Notes: generated from the sequence alone by a model not told the origin. Counted from the stretch's first letter, positions 1 to 12,229 are shown. The stretch: DNA of 64,000 bases from Desulfovibrio sp. (GCA_031272715.1 JAISTH010000005.1:43917-107916); one strand, 5' to 3'. Numbers and translations are program-made.

Positions 1-2210
1 TGGGTCGTCCGCTGCGAGTGCTCCACCATCTGCTGCATCTCCCCGGCCAGGCTCGCGCCGGTGCGGGCCTGTTCGGACGCGTCCTCGGAGATGCCCTGGA
101 CGGCCATGGCGGCGCTGTCGGCGATCTGCACGATGGCGGACAGGCTCTCCCCGGATTTCTTGGCCAGTTCCGTGGCAGCCAGGGACAGCTTCATCGTCTC
201 GTCGGTCATCTTCTTCCCGGTCTCCACCTCGGTCTGGAGCTCCTCCACGGACCTGTTCACCTCTTCGGTGGCCTGCATGGTCTTCTCGGCCAGCTTGCGC
301 ACCTCGTCGGCCACGACGGCGAAGCCCCTGCCCGCCTCGCCGGCCCTGGCGGCCTCGATGGCGGCGTTCAGCGCCAGCAGGTTGGTCTGGTCCGCGACGT
401 CCTTGATGAGCTCGACGATGGCGTTGATGCCGTCCGTGCGCTTGCTCAGTTCCTGGATCGCGGCCTCGGTGCGCTTGGCGCACTCCGCCACGTGGTCGAT
501 GTTCGTCACGGTCTCGGTGACGATCCGGCTGCCCTCCTCGGCCCGCTGCCTGGTGGTCTTCGAGTCTTCGGCGGTCTGGTTGGCCTTCATGGCCAACTGT
601 TCCAGCGTGGCGCTCATGACGCCCACGCTCTCCCTGACCCTGGTGGAACCCTCCTCCTGGGCGATGGCGCTCTGGCGCGTCGTGTGAAGCTGTTCGGACA
701 GCCGCTGGAAGGCGTCCGCCTGCTGCCGGGAGACGTTGTGGGCCTGCTTGATGGACGCCGTGATCCGCTCGTTCAGGGCCATGATCCGCTCCTGCTGCGT
801 GCGTATCTCGGTCTCGTCCACGATGAACATGCAGGCGCCGATGACCTCGCCGTGGAGATTCGTGAGGGTGGAGGCGCTGATGCGCACCGACACCTTCACG
901 CCTTGGGCGTTGAGACGGGAGGCCGTGTGGTTCACCAAAGGCTCCTTGGTCTCCAGCACGTGGTCGATGGGGGTCTTGGCGCCGGCGCTGCCCACGAGCA
1001 CCTCGCCGGAAGTCCTGCCAAGGTAGTCCTCGGGTCTGCCGGACCTGCCCCAGAGATCGAGCAGATGCCTGTTGACGAAGATGACCTTGCCGCCGACGTC
1101 CACCACGACGAAGGGCATGACGATGCCCATTTCCAGGGACTGGGCGAAGCCGACGCGGGCCTCCAGCTGGCCGATCATCTGCTGGAACGTCCGGGAAAGC
1201 TGTCCGACCTCGTCCTTGGCATTGCTCGCGACCTGCTGCTGGAAGTCCCCCGCGATCACGGCTTCCGCGCCCTTCTCGAGCTTGCGCAGCGGACCCACGA
1301 TCCCCCTGACCACGAAGATCGCCGGAACGACCATCACGAGACAGGCGAGCAGGCCGACGCCCAGGAAGAATAACAGATTCTCTCTCTGGGCGGCCACGAG
1401 GGCGTCCGTGGGCTGCCCGGCGAAGAAGATCCCCCCGATCTTCCCCGTGGCGTCGCGCCACGGCCAGTACACCGTCTTGTACATCTTGCCCAGGATGGGG
1501 GACTCGGCGAACACCGTCTCCCCCCTCTGCAGAACGGCGTCGCGTATCGCCACGTTGGTCAGCTTGGTCCCCACGGCGGGCTTGCCGTCCTTGCCCATGA
1601 TGGTGGTGGACACCCGCTCGTCGCCGAGGAAGATCGTGCATTCAAGGCCGAAGACCTTCTTGATGGAAGCAACGAAGCGTCCCTTGGACAGGTCTCTGCC
1701 GAGAATGACGCAGCCCACGATCTTGCCTTCGTGGAAGACGGGCACGCTGCAGGACATGTTCAGCTTGATGAGCTTGCCACCTTCGAGGCCGATGGTGCGC
1801 TTGCCCTCCTTGAGGGCCACTTCCACGTTCCTGCTCTTGCGGACATCGCCGAACTGGTCCGGAAGGTGGGCCCGGAGCAGCACGGTCGCCGTGGAGTCCA
1901 GCACCGTCACCAGGTCGATGAACCTGCCCCGCATGTACGCGTTGGCCAGATCCCGGATGGTCGCGTCGTCCTTCTTCGCGACGGCTTCGCCCAAGACGTG
2001 GTCCTTCTCCAGAAGGGCGCCCAGACTGTCGAAACCGTCCAGGAGTCCCGCGATCTCGCCGTCGACGGACACCTTGGCCGAGGTCAGGGTCTCCGTGGCG
2101 CCGTTCTCGTCGAGGGTGATGAGCGTGTAGTTCGCCACCACCTCCAGGGCCATGCATGTGCCCAGAATACAACCTATGATCAGAAGGATCAGTTTCTTTC
2201 CTATAGTCAT
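1..2210 (-). CDS. Methyl-accepting chemotaxis protein with periplasmic Cache-type sensor and PAS domain (partial, C-terminus beyond window)
   Basis: Membrane chemoreceptor that senses a periplasmic ligand and controls the CheA kinase. The minus strand reads open from an ATG at 2210, preceded by an AGAGAGG ribosome site, to the window edge, giving about 736 residues without a stop. In order: an N-terminal membrane segment ([10 protein letters not shown]); a roughly 300-residue extracytoplasmic domain of the Cache type, with phrases such as [18 protein letters not shown] and a [12 protein letters not shown] end; a second membrane segment ([17 protein letters not shown]); a HAMP-like linker; a PAS-like domain ([20 protein letters not shown]); then the signalling helices with the family hairpin ([40 protein letters not shown]). 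The extreme C-terminus, including any CheR-docking peptide, is outside the window. It is transcribed divergently from the hybrid kinase at 2587. The ligand cannot be predicted. Confidence 0.95.
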   Translation of the reverse strand, partial: MTIGKKLILLIIGCILGTCMALEVVANYTLITLDENGATETLTSAKVSVDGEIAGLLDGFDSLGALLEKDHVLGEAVAKKDDATIRDLANAYMRGRFIDLVTVLDSTATVLLRAHLPDQFGDVRKSRNVEVALKEGKRTIGLEGGKLIKLNMSCSVPVFHEGKIVGCVILGRDLSKGRFVASIKKVFGLECTIFLGDERVSTTIMGKDGKPAVGTKLTNVAIRDAVLQRGETVFAESPILGKMYKTVYWPWRDATGKIGGIFFAGQPTDALVAAQRENLLFFLGVGLLACLVMVVPAIFVVRGIVGPLRKLEKGAEAVIAGDFQQQVASNAKDEVGQLSRTFQQMIGQLEARVGFAQSLEMGIVMPFVVVDVGGKVIFVNRHLLDLWGRSGRPEDYLGRTSGEVLVGSAGAKTPIDHVLETKEPLVNHTASRLNAQGVKVSVRISASTLTNLHGEVIGACMFIVDETEIRTQQERIMALNERITASIKQAHNVSRQQADAFQRLSEQLHTTRQSAIAQEEGSTRVRESVGVMSATLEQLAMKANQTAEDSKTTRQRAEEGSRIVTETVTNIDHVAECAKRTEAAIQELSKRTDGINAIVELIKDVADQTNLLALNAAIEAARAGEAGRGFAVVADEVRKLAEKTMQATEEVNRSVEELQTEVETGKKMTDETMKLSLAATELAKKSGESLSAIVQIADSAAMAVQGISEDASEQARTGASLAGEMQQMVEHSQRTT

Positions 2211-2586
2211 ATGCAGCACCTCTCTGGATCGCGGATGCCTGGGGGGTTATGCCGACGCGGTCGCGTTCCGAGTCGGAAAGGGGATGCACGGGGGGGATGA
2301 TCCCATGGACCGTTCCCGGCGTCGTCCGGCATCGATATTATCGGTCGGTTCGACAAAAAGGTGTAGGGGTGGTTCGCCTCTTCCTGAATCAATATCACAA
2401 TTTCGCCGTCCAGTCCGCGTTCAGGGCCAGAAAAAGGCTTGCCCACGGACGGGATATCGGGTACTGAGCAGGTGCCGAGGCGCCGTCACGGTTCCGGGAC
2501 CGCGCCAGGCCGCAGGACTCCCGTGGACGACGACGGTCCAGGCCGTTGGGCCTGTCGCCGCCGGCAGCATCCCCCGCCGCGATGCC
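2211..2586. other. Divergent intergenic region between chemoreceptor and hybrid kinase
   Basis: This stretch must carry the promoters for the chemoreceptor (minus) and the kinase (plus). It contains an AT-richer patch around 2338-2405 that could be a promoter zone. I found no convincing -35/-10 or -24/-12 pair and no gene. Confidence 0.4.
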
Positions 2587-5415
<2,829 letters not shown>

Positions 5416-5425
5416 CGGAGCCGCC

Positions 5426-6094
5426 ATGGAAACCTCCGGACGATACGACGGCTTCCGCGTCCTGCTGGCCGACGACACCCCCTTCAGCCTGGAGGTGGCC
5501 AGGACCCTGCTGCGCAAGCTGGGGGTCGACCTCGACGCGGTCACGGACGGCAAGGAGTGCCTGGATGCGTATCTGGCCGGGCACTACGACCTCGTCCTGA
5601 TGGACGTCCTGATGCCGGAGATGGACGGTCTCGAGGCCACGCGCCGGATCCGGGGAAGCGGCAGGCCCGACGCCTCCTCCGTCGCCATCGTGGCGATGAC
5701 CGGAAACACCGGCGCCGACGAGGTTGCCGCATGCATCGCGGCGGGAATGGACGACCACATCGCGAAGCCCGTGACGCCGGCGTCCCTGCAGGCGATGCTG
5801 GATCGCCACCTGAAGCGGAAGCCGGTCCCTTGCCCGACGGCGCCCCGTGGCGTAGAGTGCCGGGACACGCCGCCATCGACGGGAGGGACGGGCATGGAAA
5901 ACAACGGTCAGGACAGGAGCGCGAAGGCGAAGGCCATCATCGAGCGGCTGCGGATGCTGGACAGGATGTCCATCCGGCCGCTGCGGACCATCGCCTGCGG
6001 ACGCGGGACGGATCTGGACATCCGCAAGCTCAACGGCATAGAGGACGAAATCCAGCATCTGCGCAAGGCCCTGCTGCAGCTCCAGGAAGACTGA
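5426..6094 (+). CDS. Receiver-domain response regulator without DNA-binding output
   Basis: Cytoplasmic phospho-acceptor of about 222 residues. The receiver occupies residues 8-130 (FRVLLADDTPFSLEVARTLL; VLMDVLMPEMDGLEATRRIR with Asp near 60; AMTGNT; AKPVTPASL for the conserved Lys). The remaining 90 residues are low-complexity then helical (AKAKAIIERLRMLDRM) and match no DNA-binding or enzymatic fold I recognise, so it may act by protein contact. The start METSGRYDG is preceded by GACGGAG, 10 bp after the hybrid kinase stop, so the two are probably cotranscribed. An upstream in-frame ATG at 5384 would overlap the kinase gene and is less likely. Confidence 0.9.
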   Translation: METSGRYDGFRVLLADDTPFSLEVARTLLRKLGVDLDAVTDGKECLDAYLAGHYDLVLMDVLMPEMDGLEATRRIRGSGRPDASSVAIVAMTGNTGADEVAACIAAGMDDHIAKPVTPASLQAMLDRHLKRKPVPCPTAPRGVECRDTPPSTGGTGMENNGQDRSAKAKAIIERLRMLDRMSIRPLRTIACGRGTDLDIRKLNGIEDEIQHLRKALLQLQED

Positions 6095-6130
6095 CCTTCG
6101 CCTCGGCCGCCGGGGAACGGCGGCGGGGCG

Positions 6131-6243
6131 GAGACCCTCCCGAAGGCGGAGACCCTCCCGAAGACGCGGGCCCATCCCGAAAACGGTCCCTCCCTCCCGA
6201 AAACGGCTCCCTCCCGAAAACGGCCCCCCTCCCGAAAACGGGG
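6131..6243. repeat. Short imperfect tandem repeats based on CCCTCCCGAAAACGG
   Basis: Downstream of the receiver gene, a motif of the form CC(C/A)TCCCGAAAACGG recurs about four times with spacing of roughly 17 bp, preceded by diverged copies reading CCCTCCCGAAGGCGG. The rest of 6095-6605 shows no gene. It looks like a decayed minisatellite in a 3' intergenic region; no function can be assigned. Confidence 0.7.
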
Positions 6244-6540
6244 GAGGGCCGATGCGCCTTCCTCCCGATCCCGGACCCGGACCACCCGGGACATTCACGA
6301 ACCCCGTCCCCGGGGCGCATGCCATCCCATCCCCGCGATCCCGGCGTCCGCGCGATCCCGGCCGACCTCGCGCCGCCCGTCAAGCGGCGCGCGCCAGTCG
6401 GCGACGCCTCCCGAAAACGCCAACGGGTTCGCCCTCACCACGACGGCAGGTTCGCCTCCCTCCCACGGCAGGCGGCCCTTCGGGAAACGGCCCCGCCGGC
6501 GCCAAACGGGGCGCGGGCCCGCCGCTCCCGGCCGCCGGAC

Positions 6541-6575
6541 AAAAAAGAAGGAACAGCAAAGGGATTTGCTGTTCC
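6541..6575 (-). terminator. Rho-independent terminator of the HU gene
   Basis: A perfect 11-bp stem (GGAACAGCAAA at 6550-6560 with TTTGCTGTTCC at 6565-6575, loop GGGA) is followed on the minus strand by a run of T (A-tract 6541-6546 on plus). It lies about 30 bp beyond the HU stop. Confidence 0.9.
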
Positions 6576-6605
6576 TCCGACCCAGAAGCTCGGGGCGACA
6601 CGGAC

Positions 6606-6878
6606 CTAGAGTTCTTCCTTCAGCTTCTTCGCCGGGGAGAACTTCACGGTCTTGCTCGCCGGGATCTGCATCTTCTTCCCCGTCCTGGGGTTGCGTCCCT
6701 GGCGGGCCGCCCGCTCCGTCACCTTGAACGAGCCGAACCCGAAAACGCTTACCGCCTCCCCTTCCTTCAGACAATCGGCCACGATGTCGAACACGGCCTT
6801 GTAGACGGCCTCGGCCTGGCCGTTGGTGGCGAGTTCGGCCTTCTCCTTGATGGCCTTCACGAAATCAGCCTTGGTCAC
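6606..6878 (-). CDS. HU-type DNA-binding protein
   Basis: Nucleoid-associated histone-like protein of 90 residues that bends DNA as a dimer. The sequence begins TKADFVKAIKEKAEL and carries the bacterial HU/IHF signature GFGSFKVTERAARQGRNPRT with the DNA-intercalating beta arm (RNPRTGKKMQIPAS), ending VKFSPAKKLKEEL. A GTG start at 6878 with CTGGAG upstream gives the standard family length; the longer 106-residue reading has no matching N-terminus. Upstream on the minus strand a perfect TTGACA occurs at 6967-6972, but the paired -10 is poor. A single transcription unit ending in a strong hairpin terminator. HU versus IHF subunit cannot be settled by eye, though the sequence is more HU-like. Confidence 0.93.
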   Translation of the reverse strand: MTKADFVKAIKEKAELATNGQAEAVYKAVFDIVADCLKEGEAVSVFGFGSFKVTERAARQGRNPRTGKKMQIPASKTVKFSPAKKLKEEL

Positions 6879-7440
6879 GGCGTACTCCAGCGTTGATGGT
6901 TGACACGAATGCTGCGGGGCTGACACCCGCGTCCGCTGGCGTCAAGAATCGCCATACCCCGCGGAATGTCAAGCAGCCATTTGTTCTCGGCCCCTTTCCT
7001 CGCCCAGTTACCGGAAAATGTCAACCGGGACTTGCGCCGCACGGGATGCCGGAAAAAGCGAATCACCGCCCCGATGGCGGGTCCGATTCCGAAAGGTGCA
7101 ATCGAGAAAAGCTCTAGAAGTGGTCCGGTCGCCCTTCGGGGCGTATCCGCCGGACGTCCCGGGACGGACCGCAACGGGACGGCAATAGTCCGCGGCGAAG
7201 ATTCCTCAGCCAGACGCGGCCACGGGGACGCGGTCGCCGGCGGGACGGCCTCCCGGCCGGCGCCGGGAGCCGCATGTCCGTCACGAGGTTCCGTGGACGG
7301 GGTCGCGACGTCAGCCGTCATGGCGGACATCGCCTCATGTCCTCAATGGGGCGAGGGAGACGGCGACCGGGGCGGGAGTCCCCGGACGCCTCCGCAATGC
7401 CGGTCCGCGCAAGGGCCGTGCCAAAGCGGAACCCGACGCA
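6879..7440. other. Intergenic region between cheV and HU, no gene seen
   Basis: Must contain the HU promoter near 6940-6975 (minus). The remainder is GC-rich with no ORF of credible composition and no strong hairpin with a T-tract. Confidence 0.5.
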
Positions 7441-8451
7441 TCACGCCGCGGCCCGGGACGCCTCGGCCTGACGGGCCTGGATGAGAGCCATGGCGCGCTT
7501 CGCCACCTGCGTCACCTCGGGCTTGGATATCTGGTCGTCGGCCCCAACGCTCTCACCCTTGTGCCTGAGCTTGTCCGTGATGAGGGAGGAGAAGAGGAGC
7601 ACCGGCAGCACCTTCAGCACCGGGTCGTCCTTGATGCGGCTCGTGAGGTTGAGGCCGTCCATGACGGGCATCTCGATGTCGGACACCACGACGTGGACGA
7701 AATCCGTGATGGGGCGGCCCTCCGCCTCGGCCCGCTGCTTGAACGCCGTGAGCCTGTCCCAGGCCAGCCGTCCGTTGGAGACCGCCTCCACGGTGAAGCC
7801 GGCGTGCTCCAGCAGATCCCGCTGCATGTCCCGGACGAGGGCGGAGTCGTCGGCGATCAGGGCCCTGTACCCCTTGTTCTGCCAGTCGGCGCCCAGATCC
7901 TCCAGGCGCAGGCCCAGCTTGGGGTTCAGGTCCGTGACGATGCGCTCGAGGTCCAGCAGGAAGATGATGCGCTTCTCGAAGCGCACCACGCCGATGACCG
8001 TGTTGCGGGACATGTTGGACACGTAGTCGTTGGGGGCCTCCACCTGCTCCCAGCTGACGCGGTGGATGCGCGTCACCCCCGACACCATGAAGGCGGTGGT
8101 GACGTTGTTGAACTCGGTGACGATGGTCTTCTCCTGGGAGGAGGAGACGACATGGCTCTTCTCCAGCCAGACGGCGAGATCCACGAGGGGGATGATCCGG
8201 GAGCGGAGGTTGAAGGCCCCCAGCACGCTGGGATGCCGCACCTCGGGCATCTCCGTCACCTTGGGCATCCGGATGATCTCGAGGACCTTGGCCACGTTGA
8301 CCCCGTAGTAGCCCCGGTAGACCCTCTCCCCCGAGGCGCTGACCACGGTCATCGCCTCGTCGTCGTCCTCCTTGACCTGTTCGTCCAGGTAGAACTCGAC
8401 GATTTCCAGCTCGTTGGTTCCGGATTCCAGCAGGATGTTGGTCTGCGACAT
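7441..8451 (-). CDS. cheV: CheV-type chemotaxis coupling protein (CheW + receiver)
   Basis: Cytoplasmic adaptor of 336 residues that couples chemoreceptors to CheA and can be phosphorylated. Residues about 35-175 form a CheW domain (YYGVNVAKVLEIIRMP; GAFNLRSRIIPLVDLAVWL; VRFEKRIIFLLDLERI). Residues about 197-325 form a receiver (RALIADDSALVRDMQRDLL; VVVSDIEMPVMDGLNL with Asp 258; LLFSSLI; ISKPEVTQ). The start ATG is preceded by GGAGAGGGG. It stands alone, upstream of the aminotransferase on the same strand. Its partner may be the chemoreceptor at the left edge or any other receptor; this cannot be told from context. Confidence 0.93.
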   Translation of the reverse strand: MSQTNILLESGTNELEIVEFYLDEQVKEDDDEAMTVVSASGERVYRGYYGVNVAKVLEIIRMPKVTEMPEVRHPSVLGAFNLRSRIIPLVDLAVWLEKSHVVSSSQEKTIVTEFNNVTTAFMVSGVTRIHRVSWEQVEAPNDYVSNMSRNTVIGVVRFEKRIIFLLDLERIVTDLNPKLGLRLEDLGADWQNKGYRALIADDSALVRDMQRDLLEHAGFTVEAVSNGRLAWDRLTAFKQRAEAEGRPITDFVHVVVSDIEMPVMDGLNLTSRIKDDPVLKVLPVLLFSSLITDKLRHKGESVGADDQISKPEVTQVAKRAMALIQARQAEASRAAA

Positions 8452-8530
8452 GATCCCCTCTCCATCAGGGCTTTGCGTGTCCCGTCAGGGGCCCTTCGGG
8501 CCCGCGCGGGAGGCCGCGTATGGAGGGCCG

Positions 8531-8559
8531 GCGCCCTCGCCAGACGCTGGCGAGGGCGC
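8531..8559. terminator. GC-rich hairpin downstream of the aminotransferase gene
   Basis: A perfect 12-bp stem, GCGCCCTCGCCA with TGGCGAGGGCGC, around a 5-base loop. It lies 90 bp past the ilvE stop and 80 bp before the cheV start. There is no T-tract, so terminator function is only plausible. Confidence 0.45.
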
Positions 8560-8650
8560 GATTCCCTTCACTCGCCTCATCGGCAGAACCGGACGACCCC
8601 ATTAGGTCGCGACGCGCGGCCCCGCCGCATTCACCGGAAGGCCGGCACCA

Positions 8651-9733
8651 TCACCGGAAGGACGGCACCTTGGTCAGCCATCCCTCAGGCGCGGGACGCC
8701 GCCCGATCTGCATGCCGGTGTAGTATTCGTACAGGGCCCGGGATCTCTCGCCGATGCCGCCGTCCCCCACGGTGACGATCTTTCCGTCGTCCAGCATGTA
8801 GCTGCCCACGGGGCTGACCACGGCCGCCGTCCCGAAGCCTCCGGCCTCCACGATCTCCCCCCTCTCGATGTCCTCGATGAACCGACGGATGGCGATCTGT
8901 TCGGTGCGGGCCTTGAAGACGCCGGCCTCGGCGAGTTCCAGCACGGACGTCGAGGTGATGGACCGCAGGACGGAGTCGTTGAACTCGGGGATGATGAAGG
9001 TGCCGTCCCGCAGCACGTGGTAGTGGTTCATCGTCCCCACTTCCTCCAGGTACCGGTTGCTGGCGTCGATGTACAGCACCTGGTCGCACTTCCGGCTGTA
9101 GGCGTATTCCTCTGCCCTGAGGGAGGCCCCGTAGTTGCCCCCGCACTTGGCCGTGCCGGTGCCCCCGGCCACCGCCCGGTGGAACTTGTCGGTGATGAGC
9201 AGCCGCAGCGCCTTGGAGAACCCGCCCCTGTAGTAGGGCCCCGAGGGGGAGAGCATGATGCAGAAGACGTAGGTTTCGCTGGGGCTGACGCCGAGCTTGT
9301 CCTGGGTCCCGAACATGAACGGGCGGATGTAGAGGGACGATTCGGGCTCCGTGGGACACCAGTGGCGCTCCACGTCGATGAGGCGCAGCAGGGCCTCCCT
9401 GTGCATCTCCTCGGGCACCTCCGGCATGCACAGCACGCTTGCGGAGTGGTTCAGGCGCTTGATGTTCCGGTCGATCCTGAAGAGGTAGATCTCCCCGTCG
9501 TCGTGGCGGAACCCCTTGGCCCCCTCGAAGATGGTCTGGCCGTAGTGGAGACAGATGGCGCCAGGGGCGACCCGGAAACTGTCGTAGGGGACGATGCGCC
9601 CGTCGTGCCAGGCGCCGTCCCTGTAGTCGGCAACGAACATGTGATCCGTGCGCAGCCGCCCGAAGGACAGTTCCTCCCCTTCGGGCAGCTTTCCGCGCTT
9701 TTCCGGGTCCAGCAACGCATACGTGATGTCCAT
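8651..9733 (-). CDS. ilvE: Branched-chain amino acid aminotransferase (class IV PLP enzyme)
   Basis: Transfers the amino group between leucine, isoleucine or valine and 2-oxoglutarate, the last step of branched-chain amino acid synthesis, in the cytoplasm. The 360-residue protein is of the longer BCAT type (human BCAT-like) rather than the short E. coli form. Visible motifs: LHYGQTIFEGAKGFR; SLYIRPFMFGT; GTGTAKCGGNYGASL with the probable PLP lysine at 196; LYIDASNRYLEEVGTMN; and EIVEAGGFGTAAVVSPVG. The start MDITYALLDP has GAGGAG upstream; longer in-frame readings have no homologous content. Monocistronic, followed by a GC-rich hairpin. D-amino-acid transaminase or ADC lyase are other class IV possibilities, but the length and EVGTMN motif favour BCAT. 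Confidence 0.95.
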   Translation of the reverse strand: MDITYALLDPEKRGKLPEGEELSFGRLRTDHMFVADYRDGAWHDGRIVPYDSFRVAPGAICLHYGQTIFEGAKGFRHDDGEIYLFRIDRNIKRLNHSASVLCMPEVPEEMHREALLRLIDVERHWCPTEPESSLYIRPFMFGTQDKLGVSPSETYVFCIMLSPSGPYYRGGFSKALRLLITDKFHRAVAGGTGTAKCGGNYGASLRAEEYAYSRKCDQVLYIDASNRYLEEVGTMNHYHVLRDGTFIIPEFNDSVLRSITSTSVLELAEAGVFKARTEQIAIRRFIEDIERGEIVEAGGFGTAAVVSPVGSYMLDDGKIVTVGDGGIGERSRALYEYYTGMQIGRRPAPEGWLTKVPSFR

Positions 9734-9825
9734 GGCGCTAACTCCTCGTCGACGATGCCCAAGGCAGGGACAGGGGGAAGGAGGGCCGGGGCGCGTGGAT
9801 GGCGGCCGCGGCTCTCGCGGTTCCA

Positions 9826-9885
9826 GGGTATCCTTTTGTTTTGGAGGGTATCCTGTGGTTCTGGAGGGTGTCTTGTGGTTCGCAA
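9826..9885. repeat. Three 20-bp imperfect tandem repeats upstream of ilvE
   Basis: Units begin at 9826, 9846 and 9866, each reading GGGT(A/G)TC(C/T)T followed by TTGTTTTGGA, GTGGTTCTGGA or GTGGTTCGCAA. The period is exactly 20 bp. The array sits about 90 bp upstream of the aminotransferase start on the minus strand, so it may lie in its leader. The rest of 9734-10154 shows nothing else recognisable. The reading frames across it are not rich in Leu, Ile or Val codons, so it is not a classical attenuator peptide. Confidence 0.75.
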
Positions 9886-10154
9886 AACATATTCCAAGAT
9901 CTTTCGGGGCGCAAGAGGAACGCCGTCGAGAGCCCTGCCGGCCGCGACTTCGGCGGCCAAGGCGGCGTTGACAGACCGGGGCGGGGCATGTAGCGTTACG
10001 CCCGTCCGCCGAAAGGGCCCACTCCGTCCGCCGTCCGCGCCGTCGACGATCGCGGCAAATCCTGCCGGAATCTTCCGGGCCTCCCCCGCCCGAAGGACCG
10101 TCTTGGTCCGCCCCCATGGGACGACGCACGACCCGCTTCAAGGAGCCGATCCCC

Positions 10155-10508
10155 ATGTTCTCCATGACAGCAGAAAACCACCGCAAAGTCGTTCTCCTGC
10201 GCCTGACGGGCAACGTGGACTTCGCCGACGCCACGGATCTGGAGGCGCGACTGGGGAATGAACTCCTCGCCCCGGGCGTGAAACAGCTCATCCTGGATCT
10301 CAGCAACGTCGGGAACATCGACAAGGCCGGCCTCGGCGCCATCGTCAGCGCCCGGACGCTGGGCGAAGGCAAGGGCCGCAGGCTGGTCCTCCTCGCCCCC
10401 GCCCCCCACATCAAGCAGCTCATGAAGGATGCGGACATCGAGGGATTCTTCCCGACGTACGACTCCGAAGAGGAACTGCGCGGGTACGTGCCCGCCGCCA
10501 ACGACTGA
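10155..10508 (+). CDS. STAS-domain protein (anti-sigma factor antagonist-like), phospho-site serine absent
   Basis: Single STAS domain of 117 residues, the fold of SpoIIAA-type anti-anti-sigma factors that bind partner kinases. It begins TAENHRKVVLLRLTGNVDFADATDLE and has the central strand and helix LILDLSNVGNIDKAGLGAIVS. In classical members this loop reads D-S-S-G with the first Ser phosphorylated; here it reads D-K-A-G with Lys 57, so the usual phospho-switch is missing. The start ATG 10155 follows AAGGAG at optimal spacing; an upstream ATG at 10116 lacks a site. It precedes the esterase by about 60 bp. No anti-sigma kinase lies nearby, so the partner is unknown. Confidence 0.88.
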   Translation: MFSMTAENHRKVVLLRLTGNVDFADATDLEARLGNELLAPGVKQLILDLSNVGNIDKAGLGAIVSARTLGEGKGRRLVLLAPAPHIKQLMKDADIEGFFPTYDSEEELRGYVPAAND

Positions 10509-10569
10509 CCCGCCCCGCCGCCGGAGCCGGAGCCGTCCGCGTCCCCGCGGCCGCGAGGAGCCCGTCACC

Positions 10570-11601
10570 ATGCGCCACGCAACGTTCATCGTCCACACCG
10601 TCCTGCTCGCCCTCCTGGCGGCGGCCGCGGCCGGAGCCCGGGAGATACCGCCACGGACCATCCCCGTCCCGACGACCGTCAGCCCCGCCCTCCGGCCTCT
10701 CGTCGCCGTCGATCCCTTCACGGGAAGCTACCGTCCGAAGACCCCGGAGCAATGGAAGGCCGACGACGAGGCATTCGCGAGGAGGGAGGCGGCCAATCTC
10801 CCGAATCTCTGCAGGCTCGGCGACGTGACCGTCGAGGAGGGGACCGCGGGAGGCGTACGCATCTACACCATCACCCCGAACGCCCTTCCCCCGGAGAACG
10901 CGAACCGCATCCTGATCCATCTGCACGGGGGCGGCTACGTCTTCGGCTCCGGGGAGGGATGCATGGGCGAGGGGATCCTCATGGCGGGCCTGCAGCGATA
11001 CCGCGTCGTCAGCGTGGACTACAGGCTCGCCCCGGGCTCGCCCTTTCCGGCGGCCGTGGACGACGCCCTCGCCGCGTACCGGGAGATCGAGAAGCGCGTC
11101 GGCGCGAAGCGCATCGGGGTCTTCGGCTCCTCGGCCGGAGGAGGCCTGACCCTTGCGCTGGCCCTGCGCATCAAGGCCGAAGGACTCCCCATGCCGGCCG
11201 CGCTGGGATGCGGCTCCCCCTGGACGGACCTGACGAAGACGGGGGATTCGTACTACGCCAACGACACGGTGGACAACGTCCTCGTGCACTACGAAGGCTG
11301 GCTCGAGGACGCCGCGAAGACCTACGCCGGCGCCACCGACATGCGCAATCCCCTTCTCTCCCCCGTCAACGGCGACGTGCAGGGACTGCCCCCCACGATC
11401 CTCGCCTCGGGCACCCGGGACCTCTTCCTGAGCAACACCGTGCGCATGCACACGAAGCTCCGGGACGCCGGGATACCCGCCGACCTGCTCGTCTTCGAGG
11501 CCCAGTCCCACGTCCAGTACCTTCTCTCCTTCGATGCGCTGGAGACGCAGCGCTTCTTCAGGGAGTTCGGGAAGTTCTTCGACAGACATCTCGAGAAATG
11601 A
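10570..11601 (+). CDS. Exported alpha/beta-hydrolase, hormone-sensitive-lipase family esterase
   Basis: Predicted secreted or periplasmic esterase of 343 residues. An N-terminal signal peptide (TVLLALLAAAAAGA) precedes the hydrolase domain. The HSL family marks are HLHGGGYVFGSG (oxyanion hole HGGGY), GVFGSSAGGG (nucleophile Ser within GxSAGG), GTRDLF (acid) and QSHVQYL (catalytic His near the C-terminus), so the triad looks complete. The start ATG 10570 is preceded by GAGGAG. It sits between the STAS gene and ferritin on the same strand, but spacing does not prove an operon. The substrate is probably a small acyl ester or lactone; this is family inference only. Confidence 0.9.
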   Translation: MRHATFIVHTVLLALLAAAAAGAREIPPRTIPVPTTVSPALRPLVAVDPFTGSYRPKTPEQWKADDEAFARREAANLPNLCRLGDVTVEEGTAGGVRIYTITPNALPPENANRILIHLHGGGYVFGSGEGCMGEGILMAGLQRYRVVSVDYRLAPGSPFPAAVDDALAAYREIEKRVGAKRIGVFGSSAGGGLTLALALRIKAEGLPMPAALGCGSPWTDLTKTGDSYYANDTVDNVLVHYEGWLEDAAKTYAGATDMRNPLLSPVNGDVQGLPPTILASGTRDLFLSNTVRMHTKLRDAGIPADLLVFEAQSHVQYLLSFDALETQRFFREFGKFFDRHLEK

Positions 11602-11713
11602 TCCGTCCGCCCTCCAGGAACCCGTCCCCGCGGAACCGGGGACGCGGAGGCAAGGACGCCGGCAGGCGGTCCGATCCGCCTTCCATCCATTCCAACACAG
11701 GAGGAATCCGTCC

Positions 11714-12229
11714 ATGAGCAAGGTTCTCGCCGCCCTGAACGACCAGGTCATCCGGGAGTTCTACTCCGCCTATCTCTACCTGGCCATGACCACCTACTTC
11801 GCCGACGCGGGGCTTCCGGGCTTCGCCAACTGGATGCGGGTGCAGGCCAAGGAGGAGGTCACCCACGCCAACAAGATGTACGACTACCTGCTGTCCCGGG
11901 GCCACAAGGTCGTCCTGGGCGCCATCGACGCCCCCCCCGCCTCCTGGAAGTCGGCGCTGGACGTCATGAAGGCCGGCCTGGCCCACGAGCAGAAGGTGAC
12001 GGGCTACATCAACGACCTCGCGTCCCTCGCCGTGAAGGAGAAGGACCACGCGACCCAGATCTTCCTCAACTGGTTCGTCACCGAGCAGGTGGAGGAGGAG
12101 CAGAACTTCACGGACCTCGTGAACGCCCTCTCCCTCATCAAGGGCGAAGGGCAGGGGCTGCTCATGCTGGACAGGGAGCTGGCCGGCAGGACCTTCACCG
12201 ACGCGACGGCCACGGCGGACGCCGGCTAG
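11714..12229 (+). CDS. ftnA: Bacterial non-heme ferritin
   Basis: Cytoplasmic 24-mer iron store with ferroxidase activity. 171 residues, close to the usual bacterial ferritin length. It begins MSKVLAALNDQVIREFYSAY (ferroxidase Glu), then KEEVTHANKMYDYL (Glu and His ligands), LAHEQKVTGYINDL, and FVTEQVEEEQNFTDL (Gln/Glu ligands). The start follows AGGAGGA, an excellent ribosome site. A strong hairpin terminator lies about 50 bp after the stop. No heme-binding methionine typical of bacterioferritin is evident. Confidence 0.96.
   Translation: MSKVLAALNDQVIREFYSAYLYLAMTTYFADAGLPGFANWMRVQAKEEVTHANKMYDYLLSRGHKVVLGAIDAPPASWKSALDVMKAGLAHEQKVTGYINDLASLAVKEKDHATQIFLNWFVTEQVEEEQNFTDLVNALSLIKGEGQGLLMLDRELAGRTFTDATATADAG

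Noticed and set aside
18..1373. Plus-strand open frame of 451 codons at the left edge.
   Set aside because: Antisense shadow of the chemoreceptor on the minus strand, whose signalling domain is unmistakable.
9738..9989. A short leader peptide upstream of ilvE as a branched-chain amino acid attenuator.
   Set aside because: The peptide is not rich in Leu, Ile or Val and has no terminator/antiterminator pair.
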